Origin: an uncultured bacterium
Lineage (GTDB): Bacteria > Cyanobacteriota > Vampirovibrionia > Gastranaerophilales > Gastranaerophilaceae
Direction of reading: 5' to 3'
DNA: 64,000 nucleotides
Assembly: GCA_949035555.1 (NCBI GenBank)
Contig: CAROLD010000004.1
Span: 1-64,000, forward strand
How positions within the stretch are numbered: position 1 is the stretch's first letter; every line of letters starts with the position of its first letter. Below, piece by piece: positions 7,623-16,800 of this stretch. The translations under genes were made by a program, and so were the position numbers. The notes under the pieces were generated by a model that was not told where the DNA came from, did not search any database, and saw nothing but the letters and a program-made list of their open reading frames with translations.

Positions 7623-8771
7623 TTATAAAATAGTAATATTATCTCTTGTAATAATGGCATCGTAGTTTTTAAATCCAAGAATTTCTGCAATGTTATCAGA
7701 ATGGCATCCGATAACTTTTTTGCAAGAATCAGAATCGTAGTTTACTATACCGCGTGCAAATTCGTTGTTATTTTCATCAAGAATGGATATTACATCACCT
7801 TTTTGAAATTTGTTTTTAACATTAACCACCCCGATTGGTAAAAGACTTTTTTCACCTGTCATAAGTGCTTTTTTTGCACCATCGTTAACAATAAGTTTAC
7901 CAACGATATTTGTGGCATAACCAATCCATCGTTTTTTGTCTGAAAGATTTTCATTTGTCGGGAGGAACATTGTTCCTACGTCTTCACCTTCAAAAATTCG
8001 TTTGATAATAAACGGTTGTTTACCGTTTGCGATTAGAACTTTTCCGCCAAATCTGGTAACAAGTCTGGCTGCTTTAAGTTTAGTTTCCATACCGCCTCTT
8101 CCGCCGTCAGAAACTCCTGATGCAAGCGCAAGAATACTATCATCAACTTCTTTAACCGATTTAATAAGCTTTGCATTCGGGTTAGATTTCGGATTGTCGT
8201 CATAAAGTCCGTTGATATCAGACAATATAATAAGCAAATCTGCATCAAGTTCACTTGCCACAAGTGCCGAAAGTTTGTCGTTATCGGAGAAACAAACCTG
8301 CATATCTTCTTTGACGTAACGAAGCTGGATTTCAAGTGTAGAAACGGTGTCGTTTTGGTTAATTACCGGAACAGCACCGAGTTCCAACAGCTTGTTAAAA
8401 GTTGTTCTAAGACTCAAATATCTTTCGCGCACAGAAAAATCATCTTCAGTCAAAAGAATTTGAGCGGCTGTTATACCATAGGTTTCAAATCCGTTTTCGT
8501 AGATCGACATCAATTTACCCTGCCCAATTGCGGCGCAGGCTTGTTTTACCGCCGTTCCTTGCGTGTCTTCAAGACCAAGTCTTTTTTTGCCCAACCCTAC
8601 AGCTCCTGAAGTTACAACGATAACTTCTTTTCCTGCTTTAACAAGATTTGCGATATCTTCAATAAATGTATAAACTCTTGGTAAGGAGACAAAACCTTCG
8701 TCATTACGGAGAACATTTGTTCCAAGTTTGATAACAATACGTTTTGCTTTAATAAATTCTAATCTATCCAT
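7623..8771 (-). CDS. proB: Glutamate 5-kinase with C-terminal PUA domain
   Basis: ProB phosphorylates glutamate, the first and feedback-controlled step of proline synthesis. The amino-acid-kinase domain shows VIKLGTNVLR, VTSGAVGLGKKRLG, INQNDTVS, FSDNDKLSALVA and GGRGGMETKLKAA. About 100 residues of PUA domain follow (GVVNVKNKFQKGDVISI...). Total length of 382 is typical of the PUA-containing form. It is the first gene of proBA. Upstream, TGTGATAAT looks like an extended -10 box ending eight bases before ATG, with no clear Shine-Dalgarno sequence, so this mRNA too may be leaderless. Confidence 0.96.
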   Translation of the reverse strand: MDRLEFIKAKRIVIKLGTNVLRNDEGFVSLPRVYTFIEDIANLVKAGKEVIVVTSGAVGLGKKRLGLEDTQGTAVKQACAAIGQGKLMSIYENGFETYGITAAQILLTEDDFSVRERYLSLRTTFNKLLELGAVPVINQNDTVSTLEIQLRYVKEDMQVCFSDNDKLSALVASELDADLLIILSDINGLYDDNPKSNPNAKLIKSVKEVDDSILALASGVSDGGRGGMETKLKAARLVTRFGGKVLIANGKQPFIIKRIFEGEDVGTMFLPTNENLSDKKRWIGYATNIVGKLIVNDGAKKALMTGEKSLLPIGVVNVKNKFQKGDVISILDENNNEFARGIVNYDSDSCKKVIGCHSDNIAEILGFKNYDAIITRDNITIL

Positions 8772-8811
8772 AGCTTAATATTATCACAAGCGACAGCGAA
8801 TGTGAAGATTA

Positions 8812-9861
8812 TTATTCTACAGTAGGAATTGCAGTACTTTTTTCTAAATGCAATGTATCTATCAGTGAATTTAGTCTTGTAAATACTTCTTTGAACTGCG
8901 GAATAGACAGGCTTTGTTTTCCGTCACTCAATGCCTGCGCAGGATTGTGGTGAACTTCAACCATTACACCGTCAGCACCCACAACAAGACCGGCTTTAGC
9001 CATTGGTTCGATTAGATATCTTTGTCCTGTTCCGTGGCTAGGGTCAACGATTACAGGCAAATGTGAGTATTTTTTGATAACAGGCACTGCTGAAATATCG
9101 AGTAAATTTCTTGTGAATGCACTGTCGAAACTTTTCAAACCACGTTCGCAAAGAATAACCTGTTCATTACCATTGTACATAATGTGTTCTGCGGCAAGTA
9201 AGAATTCTCTGATTGTACTTGAAGGACCGCGTTTAAGGATAATCGGTTTAGAACATTTGCCTACAGCTTTTAAAAGTTTGAAATTTTGCATATTTCTTGC
9301 GCCGATTTGGATGACATCCGCGTATTCGCACACCAAATCCAAATCAGTTGAGTCCATAAGTTCTGTTACGACAAGAAGTCCTGTTTCTTTTTTTGCTTTT
9401 GCAAGATATTTCAGAGCTTTTTCGCCTAAACCGTCAAAATCGTAAGGGGAAGTTCTTGGTTTAAACGCTCCGCCTCTTAAAAATTGGCATCCGAGTTCTT
9501 TTGCGGCAATTGCAACTTGCAAAAGACCTTCATAATCATCTTCAACCGAACATGGTCCTACCATTGATACAGGACGATTTGCACCGCCGATTTTTACACC
9601 GTTTTCAAATTCTATAACCGTATCTTCGGATTTTCTGTCGCGTGAAGCAAGTCTAAAAGGTTCACGGATAAATTTAATTTGTTTAACTCCGTCGAGTGCT
9701 TCAATTCTGCCCGGAGACAGGGTTGTTTTGTCGCCAAGAGCGTCAATAACCGTGTGAACATCTCCTTCGTGGACAATTACCTGAAATCCGTGTGTTTCTA
9801 ATAAATCGGTAACTGATTTAATATTTTCGACAGACGCACCGCGTTCCATGATTATAATCAT
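8812..9861 (-). CDS. aroF: 3-deoxy-7-phosphoheptulonate (DAHP) synthase, type I-beta
   Basis: This enzyme condenses phosphoenolpyruvate and erythrose 4-phosphate, the first step of the shikimate pathway. The N-terminal 65 residues form the ferredoxin-like regulatory domain of the I-beta class (MIIIMERGAS...). The TIM barrel follows, with SMVGPCSVE, LRGGAFKPRTSPYDFDGLG, LKRGPSSTIREFL and VDPSHGTGQR. At 349 residues it fits the Bacillus/Thermotoga-like class. There is no chorismate mutase domain. The symbol aroF is used loosely; other names are in use for this class. Confidence 0.93.
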   Translation of the reverse strand: MIIIMERGASVENIKSVTDLLETHGFQVIVHEGDVHTVIDALGDKTTLSPGRIEALDGVKQIKFIREPFRLASRDRKSEDTVIEFENGVKIGGANRPVSMVGPCSVEDDYEGLLQVAIAAKELGCQFLRGGAFKPRTSPYDFDGLGEKALKYLAKAKKETGLLVVTELMDSTDLDLVCEYADVIQIGARNMQNFKLLKAVGKCSKPIILKRGPSSTIREFLLAAEHIMYNGNEQVILCERGLKSFDSAFTRNLLDISAVPVIKKYSHLPVIVDPSHGTGQRYLIEPMAKAGLVVGADGVMVEVHHNPAQALSDGKQSLSIPQFKEVFTRLNSLIDTLHLEKSTAIPTVE

Positions 9862-9944
9862 ATTTTTATTCCTTATTCCAATATTACAAATATAATAAAA
9901 TTATAAAGAATAAAAAAAAATAATCAATTTATGGAGTTGAATTT

Positions 9945-11222
9945 TTACTGATGTTTAGGGTTAAACGCATCAAGTCCTAAATATTTTGCACTTGCTCCAA
10001 GACGTTGTTCAATTTTGAGAAGGCGGTTGTATTTTGCAATACGTTCTGAACGGGACAGAGAGCCGGTTTTGATTTGTCCGCTTTTTAAGCCGACAGCCAA
10101 ATCCGCAATAAATGTATCCTCGGTTTCCCCTGAGCGGTGTGAAATCACTGTAGTATATCCGTGAGCTTTTGCATAACTTACTGCATCAATGGTTTCAGAA
10201 ACCGTACCTATCTGGTTGAGTTTTATTAATACTGAATTTGCCGCATTATTTTCAACGCCTTGACTTATACGGGTTATGTTTGTTACAAATAAATCGTCTC
10301 CGACAAGCTGACATTTCTTTCCTAATCGTTCAGTCAAAATTTGCCAGCCTTCCCAGTCTTCTTGTGACATGCCGTCTTCAATTGAAATTATAGGAAATTC
10401 TGAGACAAGTTTTTCAAGAATTTCGATGAATTCATAATTAGTATAACCGTTTCCGCGTATAAAATATTTGCCGCCATTATAGAATTCGCTGGATGCAATA
10501 TCAAGACAAATTTTTACATCTTCTGTTGTATAATTTGCTTTTTGAATTGCCTCAATAACAAGTTCTAAAGCATCAGTATTGGTTTCAAGCGTAGGTGCAA
10601 ACCCGCCTTCATCTCCAACTCCTGTCGGAAGGGAACGTTTTTTCAAAATATTTTTTAATGAGTAAAAAATTTCTGCTCCAATTTGAAGAGCGTGGGTAAA
10701 GTTTTCTGCCCCGACAGGTGCTATCATAAATTCTTGAAACTCAAGACCGTTGTTTGCGTGAACTCCGCCGTTTAATATGTTCATCATAGGTACAGGCAGG
10801 ATTTGTGCAGACATACCGCCAATATATTCATATAAGGGTAATTTGTAATAATTTGCTGCTGCTCTTGAACATGCCATTGATACCCCTAAAAGTGCATTCG
10901 CTCCAAGATTGCCTTTATTGTCTGTTCCGTCGAGATCAATAAGCATTTTGTCAATAGAATATTGGTTTAGCACACTGTGATTAATTAGTGCCGGCGCAAT
11001 AATTTTATTCACATTATTAACTGCTGTCATTACACTTTTGCCATCGAAGTCTTCCTTATTATCCCGCAATTCTACAGCTTCAAATCTTCCTGTAGATGCG
11101 CCTGATGGCACTGATGCTATACCTGCATCTCCTGTAGTTAATATAACTTCTGTTTCTATTGTCGGATTGCCGCGTGAATCTAATATCTGTCGGGCATGAA
11201 TGTTTTTTATTGTTGATGACAT
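9945..11222 (-). CDS. eno: Enolase
   Basis: Enolase converts 2-phosphoglycerate to phosphoenolpyruvate. The 425 residues carry [58 protein letters not shown], the catalytic-Lys segment [10 protein letters not shown], and [15 protein letters not shown]. It would supply phosphoenolpyruvate to the adjacent DAHP synthase, encoded 83 bases downstream on the same strand. That adjacency may be chance. The start ATG 11222 gives [18 protein letters not shown], the normal N-terminus. Confidence 0.97.
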   Translation of the reverse strand: MSSTIKNIHARQILDSRGNPTIETEVILTTGDAGIASVPSGASTGRFEAVELRDNKEDFDGKSVMTAVNNVNKIIAPALINHSVLNQYSIDKMLIDLDGTDNKGNLGANALLGVSMACSRAAANYYKLPLYEYIGGMSAQILPVPMMNILNGGVHANNGLEFQEFMIAPVGAENFTHALQIGAEIFYSLKNILKKRSLPTGVGDEGGFAPTLETNTDALELVIEAIQKANYTTEDVKICLDIASSEFYNGGKYFIRGNGYTNYEFIEILEKLVSEFPIISIEDGMSQEDWEGWQILTERLGKKCQLVGDDLFVTNITRISQGVENNAANSVLIKLNQIGTVSETIDAVSYAKAHGYTTVISHRSGETEDTFIADLAVGLKSGQIKTGSLSRSERIAKYNRLLKIEQRLGASAKYLGLDAFNPKHQ

Positions 11223-11282
11223 AGCTAAACTCCCTTAAATCTTTGATGTTAAAAATTTAAGGAAAATTTTTGCGCATCGCAA

Positions 11283-11936
11283 TTAGTCAATAAGGTTAAA
11301 AATCTCTTCCGGTGTATCAATAATAATGTCAGCACCGTGTTTGATTAAAAAATCTCTGCTGCGAAATCCCCATGTAACACTTATACAAGACATTTTAGAA
11401 TTTTTAGCCGTTAAAATATCAACGTCTGAATCGCCTGCATAAATCGCATTTTCTGCATTAATTCCAAAATTAGCAAGAACTTTTAAAACAGTATCAGGAG
11501 CCGGTTTTTTCTTAATTCCTGCCGCCTCATTTTCGCCTGCGGCAAAATCAATTAAATTCTCAAAATATTTTTCACAGAGTTCCTTTACAGCAGCATCAAA
11601 TTTGTTCGATACAACCGCAATTTTCACACCTTTTGATTTTAAATTTTCAAGCATTTTAATAATTCCATCATAGGGTGCTGTGTGATTGTACATATTTCTT
11701 GCATAAATTTTTTTGAAAAATTTTAAACAGGTTTCATAATGCGGATTATTTTTTCCATGAGGAATAGCGCGTTCTATGAGTTTTGCAACCCCATTGCCCA
11801 CAAAGTTTCGGACCTCTTCAATTGTTCTTGCCGGATAACCGAATTCATTAAGCGCTATGTTCGTACTATCAGATAAATCTTCAAGCGTATTCAATAATGT
11901 TCCGTCTAAATCAAAAATTATTATGCTTTTTTTCAT
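11283..11936 (-). CDS. gph: HAD-family hydrolase, phosphoglycolate phosphatase-like
   Basis: A HAD-superfamily phosphatase, with nucleophile motif IFDLDGTLLNT at the N-terminus, a helical cap domain, motif II VVSNKFDAAVKEL, motif III Lys (KKKPAPDTV) and motif IV AIYAGDSDVDILTA. The Gph subfamily is the best match, but substrate cannot be fixed from sequence; pyrophosphatase PpaX-type is an alternative. I start at ATG 11936 (MKKSIIIFDLDG), 217 aa. TATAAT (11943-11948) ends six bases before that ATG and would lie inside the gene if the upstream start were used. Confidence 0.85.
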   Translation of the reverse strand: MKKSIIIFDLDGTLLNTLEDLSDSTNIALNEFGYPARTIEEVRNFVGNGVAKLIERAIPHGKNNPHYETCLKFFKKIYARNMYNHTAPYDGIIKMLENLKSKGVKIAVVSNKFDAAVKELCEKYFENLIDFAAGENEAAGIKKKPAPDTVLKVLANFGINAENAIYAGDSDVDILTAKNSKMSCISVTWGFRSRDFLIKHGADIIIDTPEEIFNLID

Positions 11937-11942
11937 ATTTTT

Positions 11943-11948
11943 ATTATA
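11943..11948 (-). promoter_or_regulatory. -10 box, predicted leaderless start of gph-like gene
   Basis: Minus-strand TATAAT is separated from ATG 11936 by six bases, without a Shine-Dalgarno sequence. No convincing -35 box is seen at the expected distance. Confidence 0.45.
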
Positions 11949-12291
11949 ACTCAAATTTTTATAATTTTATGAAAATTATATCTTGAGGATATCCTTAAAA
12001 TTCTTGTATAAATAGGGTTTGAATTTTTATTTTTGCAAAAAAAATACCAAAAATTTTTTATTTTTTAGTAAAATTAAGTGAATTAATCAATATTGCACGA
12101 AATTTTATAAAAAAATCCTCTGTTTTTATGAAAATTTTTTATAATTTTAATGTATAATTTATTTAAGTTTAGAAATGTTAAGTGCTGGAAAGCTTGTTAA
12201 TACAGTATATTTAATATTTTTAAAAATATATTATTCCATTAATATAAAAAAAGTAGTAGTATAAAATTATAGATTAAAGGAGGACACCAAC
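11949..12291. other. AT-rich intergenic region before the winged-helix gene
   Basis: About 340 bases without a gene, strongly AT-rich. It must hold the divergent promoters of the hydrolase gene and the winged-helix gene. Candidate plus-strand -10 boxes are TATAAT at 12153-12158 and TATAAA at 12260-12265. An AT-only inverted repeat lies around 12205-12235 (ATATTTTTAAAAATAT). I see no tRNA, riboswitch or ORF here. The long leader may matter for expression of the small protein. Confidence 0.5.
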
Positions 12292-12522
12292 ATGTTTACA
12301 TCAAGCAAAAAAGAACAAAAAGAAATGCAAGTTCAAATTATCGAATCAGCAGGTAAAATCTACAACTACCTTTCTGATAAAGGTGAAGTTACTATCAACA
12401 AATTAAGAAAAGATATGGATTTAGATGATAATTTCACATACATGGGTTTAGGATGGTTATCTAGAGAAGATAAAATTTCTTATACTCAAAAACCAAAATC
12501 AGTTACAGTTAAATTAGTTTAA
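12292..12522 (+). CDS. Small winged-helix protein (DUF2582-like), 76 aa
   Basis: The sequence ESAGKIYNYLSDKGEVTINKLRKDMDLDDNFTYMGLGWL fits the small winged helix-turn-helix proteins of the DUF2582 type. These are single domains with unknown DNA targets. GWLSREDKI is the wing-proximal segment. A perfect AAAGGAGG ribosome binding site precedes ATG and the codon use looks optimised, so it is probably abundant, like a nucleoid-associated protein (inference). It ends in a strong hairpin. Confidence 0.85.
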   Translation: MFTSSKKEQKEMQVQIIESAGKIYNYLSDKGEVTINKLRKDMDLDDNFTYMGLGWLSREDKISYTQKPKSVTVKLV

Positions 12523-12546
12523 TTTTCTGATTGAAAAAGTTTTTTT

Positions 12547-12581
12547 AAGGTCGGGATTATTTAAATAATCCCGACCTTTTT
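12547..12581 (+). terminator. Rho-independent terminator of winged-helix gene
   Basis: Palindromic stem AAGGTCGGGATTATT with its complement, followed by T's. The next gene's TATAAT (12585-12590) begins four bases later, so terminator and promoter are packed together. Confidence 0.9.
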
Positions 12582-12618
12582 GTGTATAATAATTAATATA
12601 AAAAAGGAGCATGATAGT

Positions 12619-13017
12619 ATGAATAATTTATTTTGTCCAAAAGGGAAAATCGACAGGTGTACATTTATAATTAATTATTTGATGCTACTTGCTGTGTATA
12701 TAATTTTAGGTATTGGATTGTTTTTGCTTTGTGCAAAATTTCATAAAATGTTGACTTTAACATTTATTGTTTTATTTTTTATTAAAATTTTAATTACTTT
12801 TAATTATAAAAAAAGATTAATGGATATTTTTGAAAACCTTCCTGTTTCGATTATTTTAGCAATTATTTTTGCGTTTGATACGGAAATAATTTTACCGTAT
12901 GTGCATAAATACGGTAATTCTGAGTATTCTTCAGGTATTATTTTATTGATATTTGCGGCATTATTTTTTGTTCCGGCAATTATTTTAGCGTTAATTCCAT
13001 CAAAAAAGCATGATTAA
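12619..13017 (+). CDS. DUF805-like small membrane protein, 132 aa
   Basis: The N-terminus NNLFCPKGKIDRCTFIINY resembles the GRISR-type start of DUF805 membrane proteins. Four hydrophobic segments follow: LLAVYIILGIGLFLLC, LTLTFIVLFFIKIL, VSIILAIIFAF and IILLIFAALFFVPAIILAL. Function is unknown. I start at ATG 12619, preceded by AAGGAG. TATAAT at 12585-12590 provides a promoter, which excludes an upstream TTG start inside the terminator tail. Confidence 0.7.
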   Translation: MNNLFCPKGKIDRCTFIINYLMLLAVYIILGIGLFLLCAKFHKMLTLTFIVLFFIKILITFNYKKRLMDIFENLPVSIILAIIFAFDTEIILPYVHKYGNSEYSSGIILLIFAALFFVPAIILALIPSKKHD

Positions 13018-13119
13018 TTTTCGATTTTATCGGAAAATTAAAATAATAATTTTTAGTAATCATATTTGTCTTAAAAATTTTCTCAATATTGTCTTAAATG
13101 GCATAGAAGGAGAAAATTT

Positions 13120-13857
13120 ATGAACAACAAAGTATTGATAACAGGGGCAATGTCAGGGATAGGACTTGCTTGTGCGAGATTATTTTTGGACAAGGGCTGG
13201 ATTGTCTATATTGCGGATAAATTGGAAGATAAAGAAGTTCTTGATGAACTTATTCAAATGTATCCTGAAAAAGTTTTTTATACCAAAACTGATGTAAGTA
13301 AAGATAAAGATATTAAGTATTTACATTCAAAAATTAAAGAAAAAATTCAAGGGGTTAATTCTATTATTAATAACGCCGGGATAATTACCCATGGACTTTT
13401 ACATGAAACTTCTGAACATAATTGGGATGATATTATGAATACTGATGTAAAATCAATATATTACATTGGAAAATATTTTATTCCGGATATGATTGAACAG
13501 GGGAAAGGTACAATTGTTAATGTTGCATCAATTTCAGGTATATCCGCAGACTACGAAATGCCTGTTTATAATGCCGCAAAAGGTGCTGTCGTAAATCTTA
13601 CCAGAGCTATGGCATTAGATTATGCAAAGTATAATATTCGTGTAAATAGTGTGTGCCCGGGGGCAACTGATACTAAAATGCTTAATCCTGATAATATACC
13701 AAAATATGCGGCTGTAAATCCTTTAAAAAGAATATGCAAACCTGGTGAAATCGCTAAAGCAGTATATTTTCTGGCAAATGAAGAGTCAAGTTACTGTAAT
13801 GGTGTAAATCTGCCGGTTACAGGCGGTTTGGATGTCCATTCAGGACAACCTAAGTAA
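13120..13857 (+). CDS. Short-chain dehydrogenase/reductase (SDR)
   Basis: A classical SDR oxidoreductase of 245 residues using NAD(P)(H). Visible are the dinucleotide-binding TGAMSGIGLA, the NNAG segment (IINNAGI), the catalytic Ser in NVASISG, and Tyr/Lys in YNAAKGA, followed by the PG motif (VCPGATDT). An acidic residue after the second strand (ADKLEDK) suggests NAD preference, but this is weak. The substrate is unknown; 3-oxoacyl-ACP reductase FabG-like and sugar or steroid dehydrogenases share these motifs. Ribosome binding site AAGGAG precedes ATG. Confidence 0.9.
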   Translation: MNNKVLITGAMSGIGLACARLFLDKGWIVYIADKLEDKEVLDELIQMYPEKVFYTKTDVSKDKDIKYLHSKIKEKIQGVNSIINNAGIITHGLLHETSEHNWDDIMNTDVKSIYYIGKYFIPDMIEQGKGTIVNVASISGISADYEMPVYNAAKGAVVNLTRAMALDYAKYNIRVNSVCPGATDTKMLNPDNIPKYAAVNPLKRICKPGEIAKAVYFLANEESSYCNGVNLPVTGGLDVHSGQPK

Positions 13858-13860
13858 TAA

Positions 13861-13890
13861 AAAAGCGCCGCGTATATACGCGGCGCTTTT
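13861..13890. terminator. Bidirectional terminator between SDR and autotransporter genes
   Basis: A perfect 30-base palindrome (AAAAGCGCCGCGTAT and its complement) with A and T ends, between two convergent genes. Confidence 0.9.
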
Positions 13891-13895
13891 AACTG

Positions 13896-16800
13896 TTATA
13901 ATGTTGCGCGGAAACCAAATTGAAGTCCGACACCATTTCTTCCGCCAGCTCTGAACATTGCTTGTAAGAAACCGGTAAATCTTTCTCCAATAGATTTTTG
14001 TAAACCTATTCCGTATTGGAAATATGGTTTTACGCTTAAGTTTGGAAGTGAAACATCATTTGCTTTAAATTTAGTATCATCTAAGATGTTCCATACTATA
14101 TTAAGACCTGCATAAGGCTGCCAGCCGTTTTTGAAATTGCCGATAAATCTGATGCCGGGTGATAACTGAATTGCATTTAATGGATTTGCATCAATACTTA
14201 TGCCGGCGGCATTGTGGTAGTCAAATGTATTGATAAAGCTGTAAGACATTAAATAATTTGGCTGAATAATAAATTTGCCGTCAGCTAATTCCCAGTTATA
14301 TCCGGCTTTTGCCGCGATACCTGCCATTAACATTGTAAAGTTTTCGTGACCATACATTGTGTGAGCTTCACCTGAGCTTGCACCTACGTTAGCTGTTAAG
14401 CCTGTAAAGAAGTTTCCTTTGTATGCCATACCCGAAACACCTAAATGGCCGCCATTCTGGTAAATACTATTTCCAAAATATGATTGATGGCTTCCGTTAT
14501 ATCCTGCATAAACTGAGAAAATACCGTCAAAGCCGTGACCAAGTTCTTTAAGTTCACTATCTCCGCCGAAGAATGCGCCATATCCTACATTAGAAACTCT
14601 CGGACCATTACGAAGACCGACTTTTTCAAACGAGCTGTAAGGCTTGAACCATGTACCGCGTTGGTCGTATTGTGTTCTTACAGGTGCTTGGATTTGACCT
14701 TCTGATACGGCAAATTTATTACCGTATTTTAAAACCATTCTGTCTTCTTTTGACATAAGCATAAACATATCCATGTTATTAAATGCCATATCATAAGAGT
14801 TAAGCTGGGTTAAGTATCCGCCTGCTAACGCGCCAATTGAGCCAGCCATAACAGCAGGGTTGTAAGCTGTATGGTTTTTGCCGGATTTACCTACAAGAAG
14901 CATTTGTCCTGTGGCTTCATCGTAACCTATTCCGTATTTGAAAATAGGTCCCATAGCTTCTCCGCCGTTAGGATTTACTCCTATTTTGCCAAATAACGGA
15001 CTTTTACCGTCTTTGTCTGTTTGTATGATATTAAATCTTAAAGATTTTGCTGTTGAGTGAATATCCGGTAAAATGTTAACTTTATCAATAATAAGTTTAC
15101 CGTCGCCAGTTACTGTGTTTGCCGCGATTGTGTCATTTAAACCGTTTTTCATATCAACGTCAATGCCAATTCTACCGTTGCCTTTAAGGTTAAGGTTATT
15201 GAAATTAATATGGTCATCAGTTTTATTATCTATAAGATTTAACATACCATTATTGTCAAAGGTTGTGTTAACAGCAGAAAGGTATTGAGCATTTTCTAAC
15301 AGTCTGGTTTCGCCGCCATTATAAACTACGTCACCATTAAATCCTCTGTTGTCCCCGCCGAGAGCTAATGTTCCGGAACCATTTTTAACGATAGTACCGT
15401 TACCTGCAATTCCGCCGTTTAATGTAGTAGTTTTGCTTCCATCAAATGTAACGACTGCCATATTATCATCATTATTTGCCATATAGATATCGTTAGCTTT
15501 GCCATTTGCGGTATTTCCGGAGAACAATACATCTTTATCTGATGCGGTAATTTTAACATTTCCGCCTATATTATTAATTGCACCGCCGTTTCCGTCAGCT
15601 TTGTTGTTTACAAATGATGAATCTACAATGTTCACACTTGCTTTTTCATTATTATTTACTACACCGCCGTCAGCTTTTGTACTGTTGTCTTTGAAATATG
15701 AATTTCGAATAATAAGTTCTCCAGAGTTGTCAACCACAGCACCAGATGTTTCAGAAACAAAATCGTGAGCAGATTTGCTTCCGTCAGCATTTCCGAGGTT
15801 TACAAGTTCAAGTTTTTGCCCGTCGCTTACAATAATTCCGCTGTTTTTATTTGCGTTCAAATCTTGTTCGACAAGGTTAACTTTCAAATATTCGCCACCC
15901 ATTGCTCCGAGCGATTCGCTCAATGTTAAATCTTTAGCAGGATTTAGGCGGAATTCTCTTTTGCCTTCTGCTAAAATTGCATCGCTTAAACCGCCTGAAG
16001 AGTCTCTTTTTACATTAATAAAACCATCTTCACCGATTGTAAACGTATATTTTTCGCTTTCGTTATATTGGATTAAAGAATTGTTATTAAATGTAAACAG
16101 GTCAGACCATCTGTTGAATAACTGGAATGATTTGGTTCCGCCTTTAATAATATTTATATCAAAATGTTCAGCATCAAAATCCAAGTTCCCTTTGATATCA
16201 CCTGCCACATTGAATAAGTCACTTTGACCTTTTGATAAATCTGCATCAAGTGCAATTCTAACTCCATTATCAACATTTGTTGCATTAAAATGGCGGAGTT
16301 CAAGTGTATCAAGTTTATCGTTTTGTAGATTTAAAGTTCCAGATTCTAATACCAAGTCAACATTTTTCATAATAGGTACAGGGGCCATTTTATCTTTATC
16401 AACAGGCAAATAAGTGTTTCCTGCGCTATTAAGAGTTAATTCTCCTCCTTGTAACGTTACGCCTGTATTTTTAACTTGATTATTGAATATTACATCACCA
16501 TTAACATTGACCATTGCTTTTGATTTTGCGAAATCTGCTGACAGGTTACTATGACTTCCTGCAATTCCGTCGTTAAAAAGTAATTTACTTCCGTCACCTG
16601 ATGTTTTTAAAGTAACAGTACCTTCATCAATATAAATAGCGTTTGATTCAGGATTAAACTGCTCTTCGCCGGTGCCATGCATATTTCCTGTAAATTCGTG
16701 AGTTTTACCGTCATTAGATGTGATTTGTACAATTTTATTCCCTTTTATTGATTTGTCCTGTGAAACATTAACATAAATCGCACCACCGCTGTTTTGTTTC

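Noticed and set aside
9074..9445. Plus-strand frames inside the DAHP synthase, enolase, proA and autotransporter genes
   Set aside because: They are antisense shadows of well-supported genes, without ribosome sites or recognisable domains.
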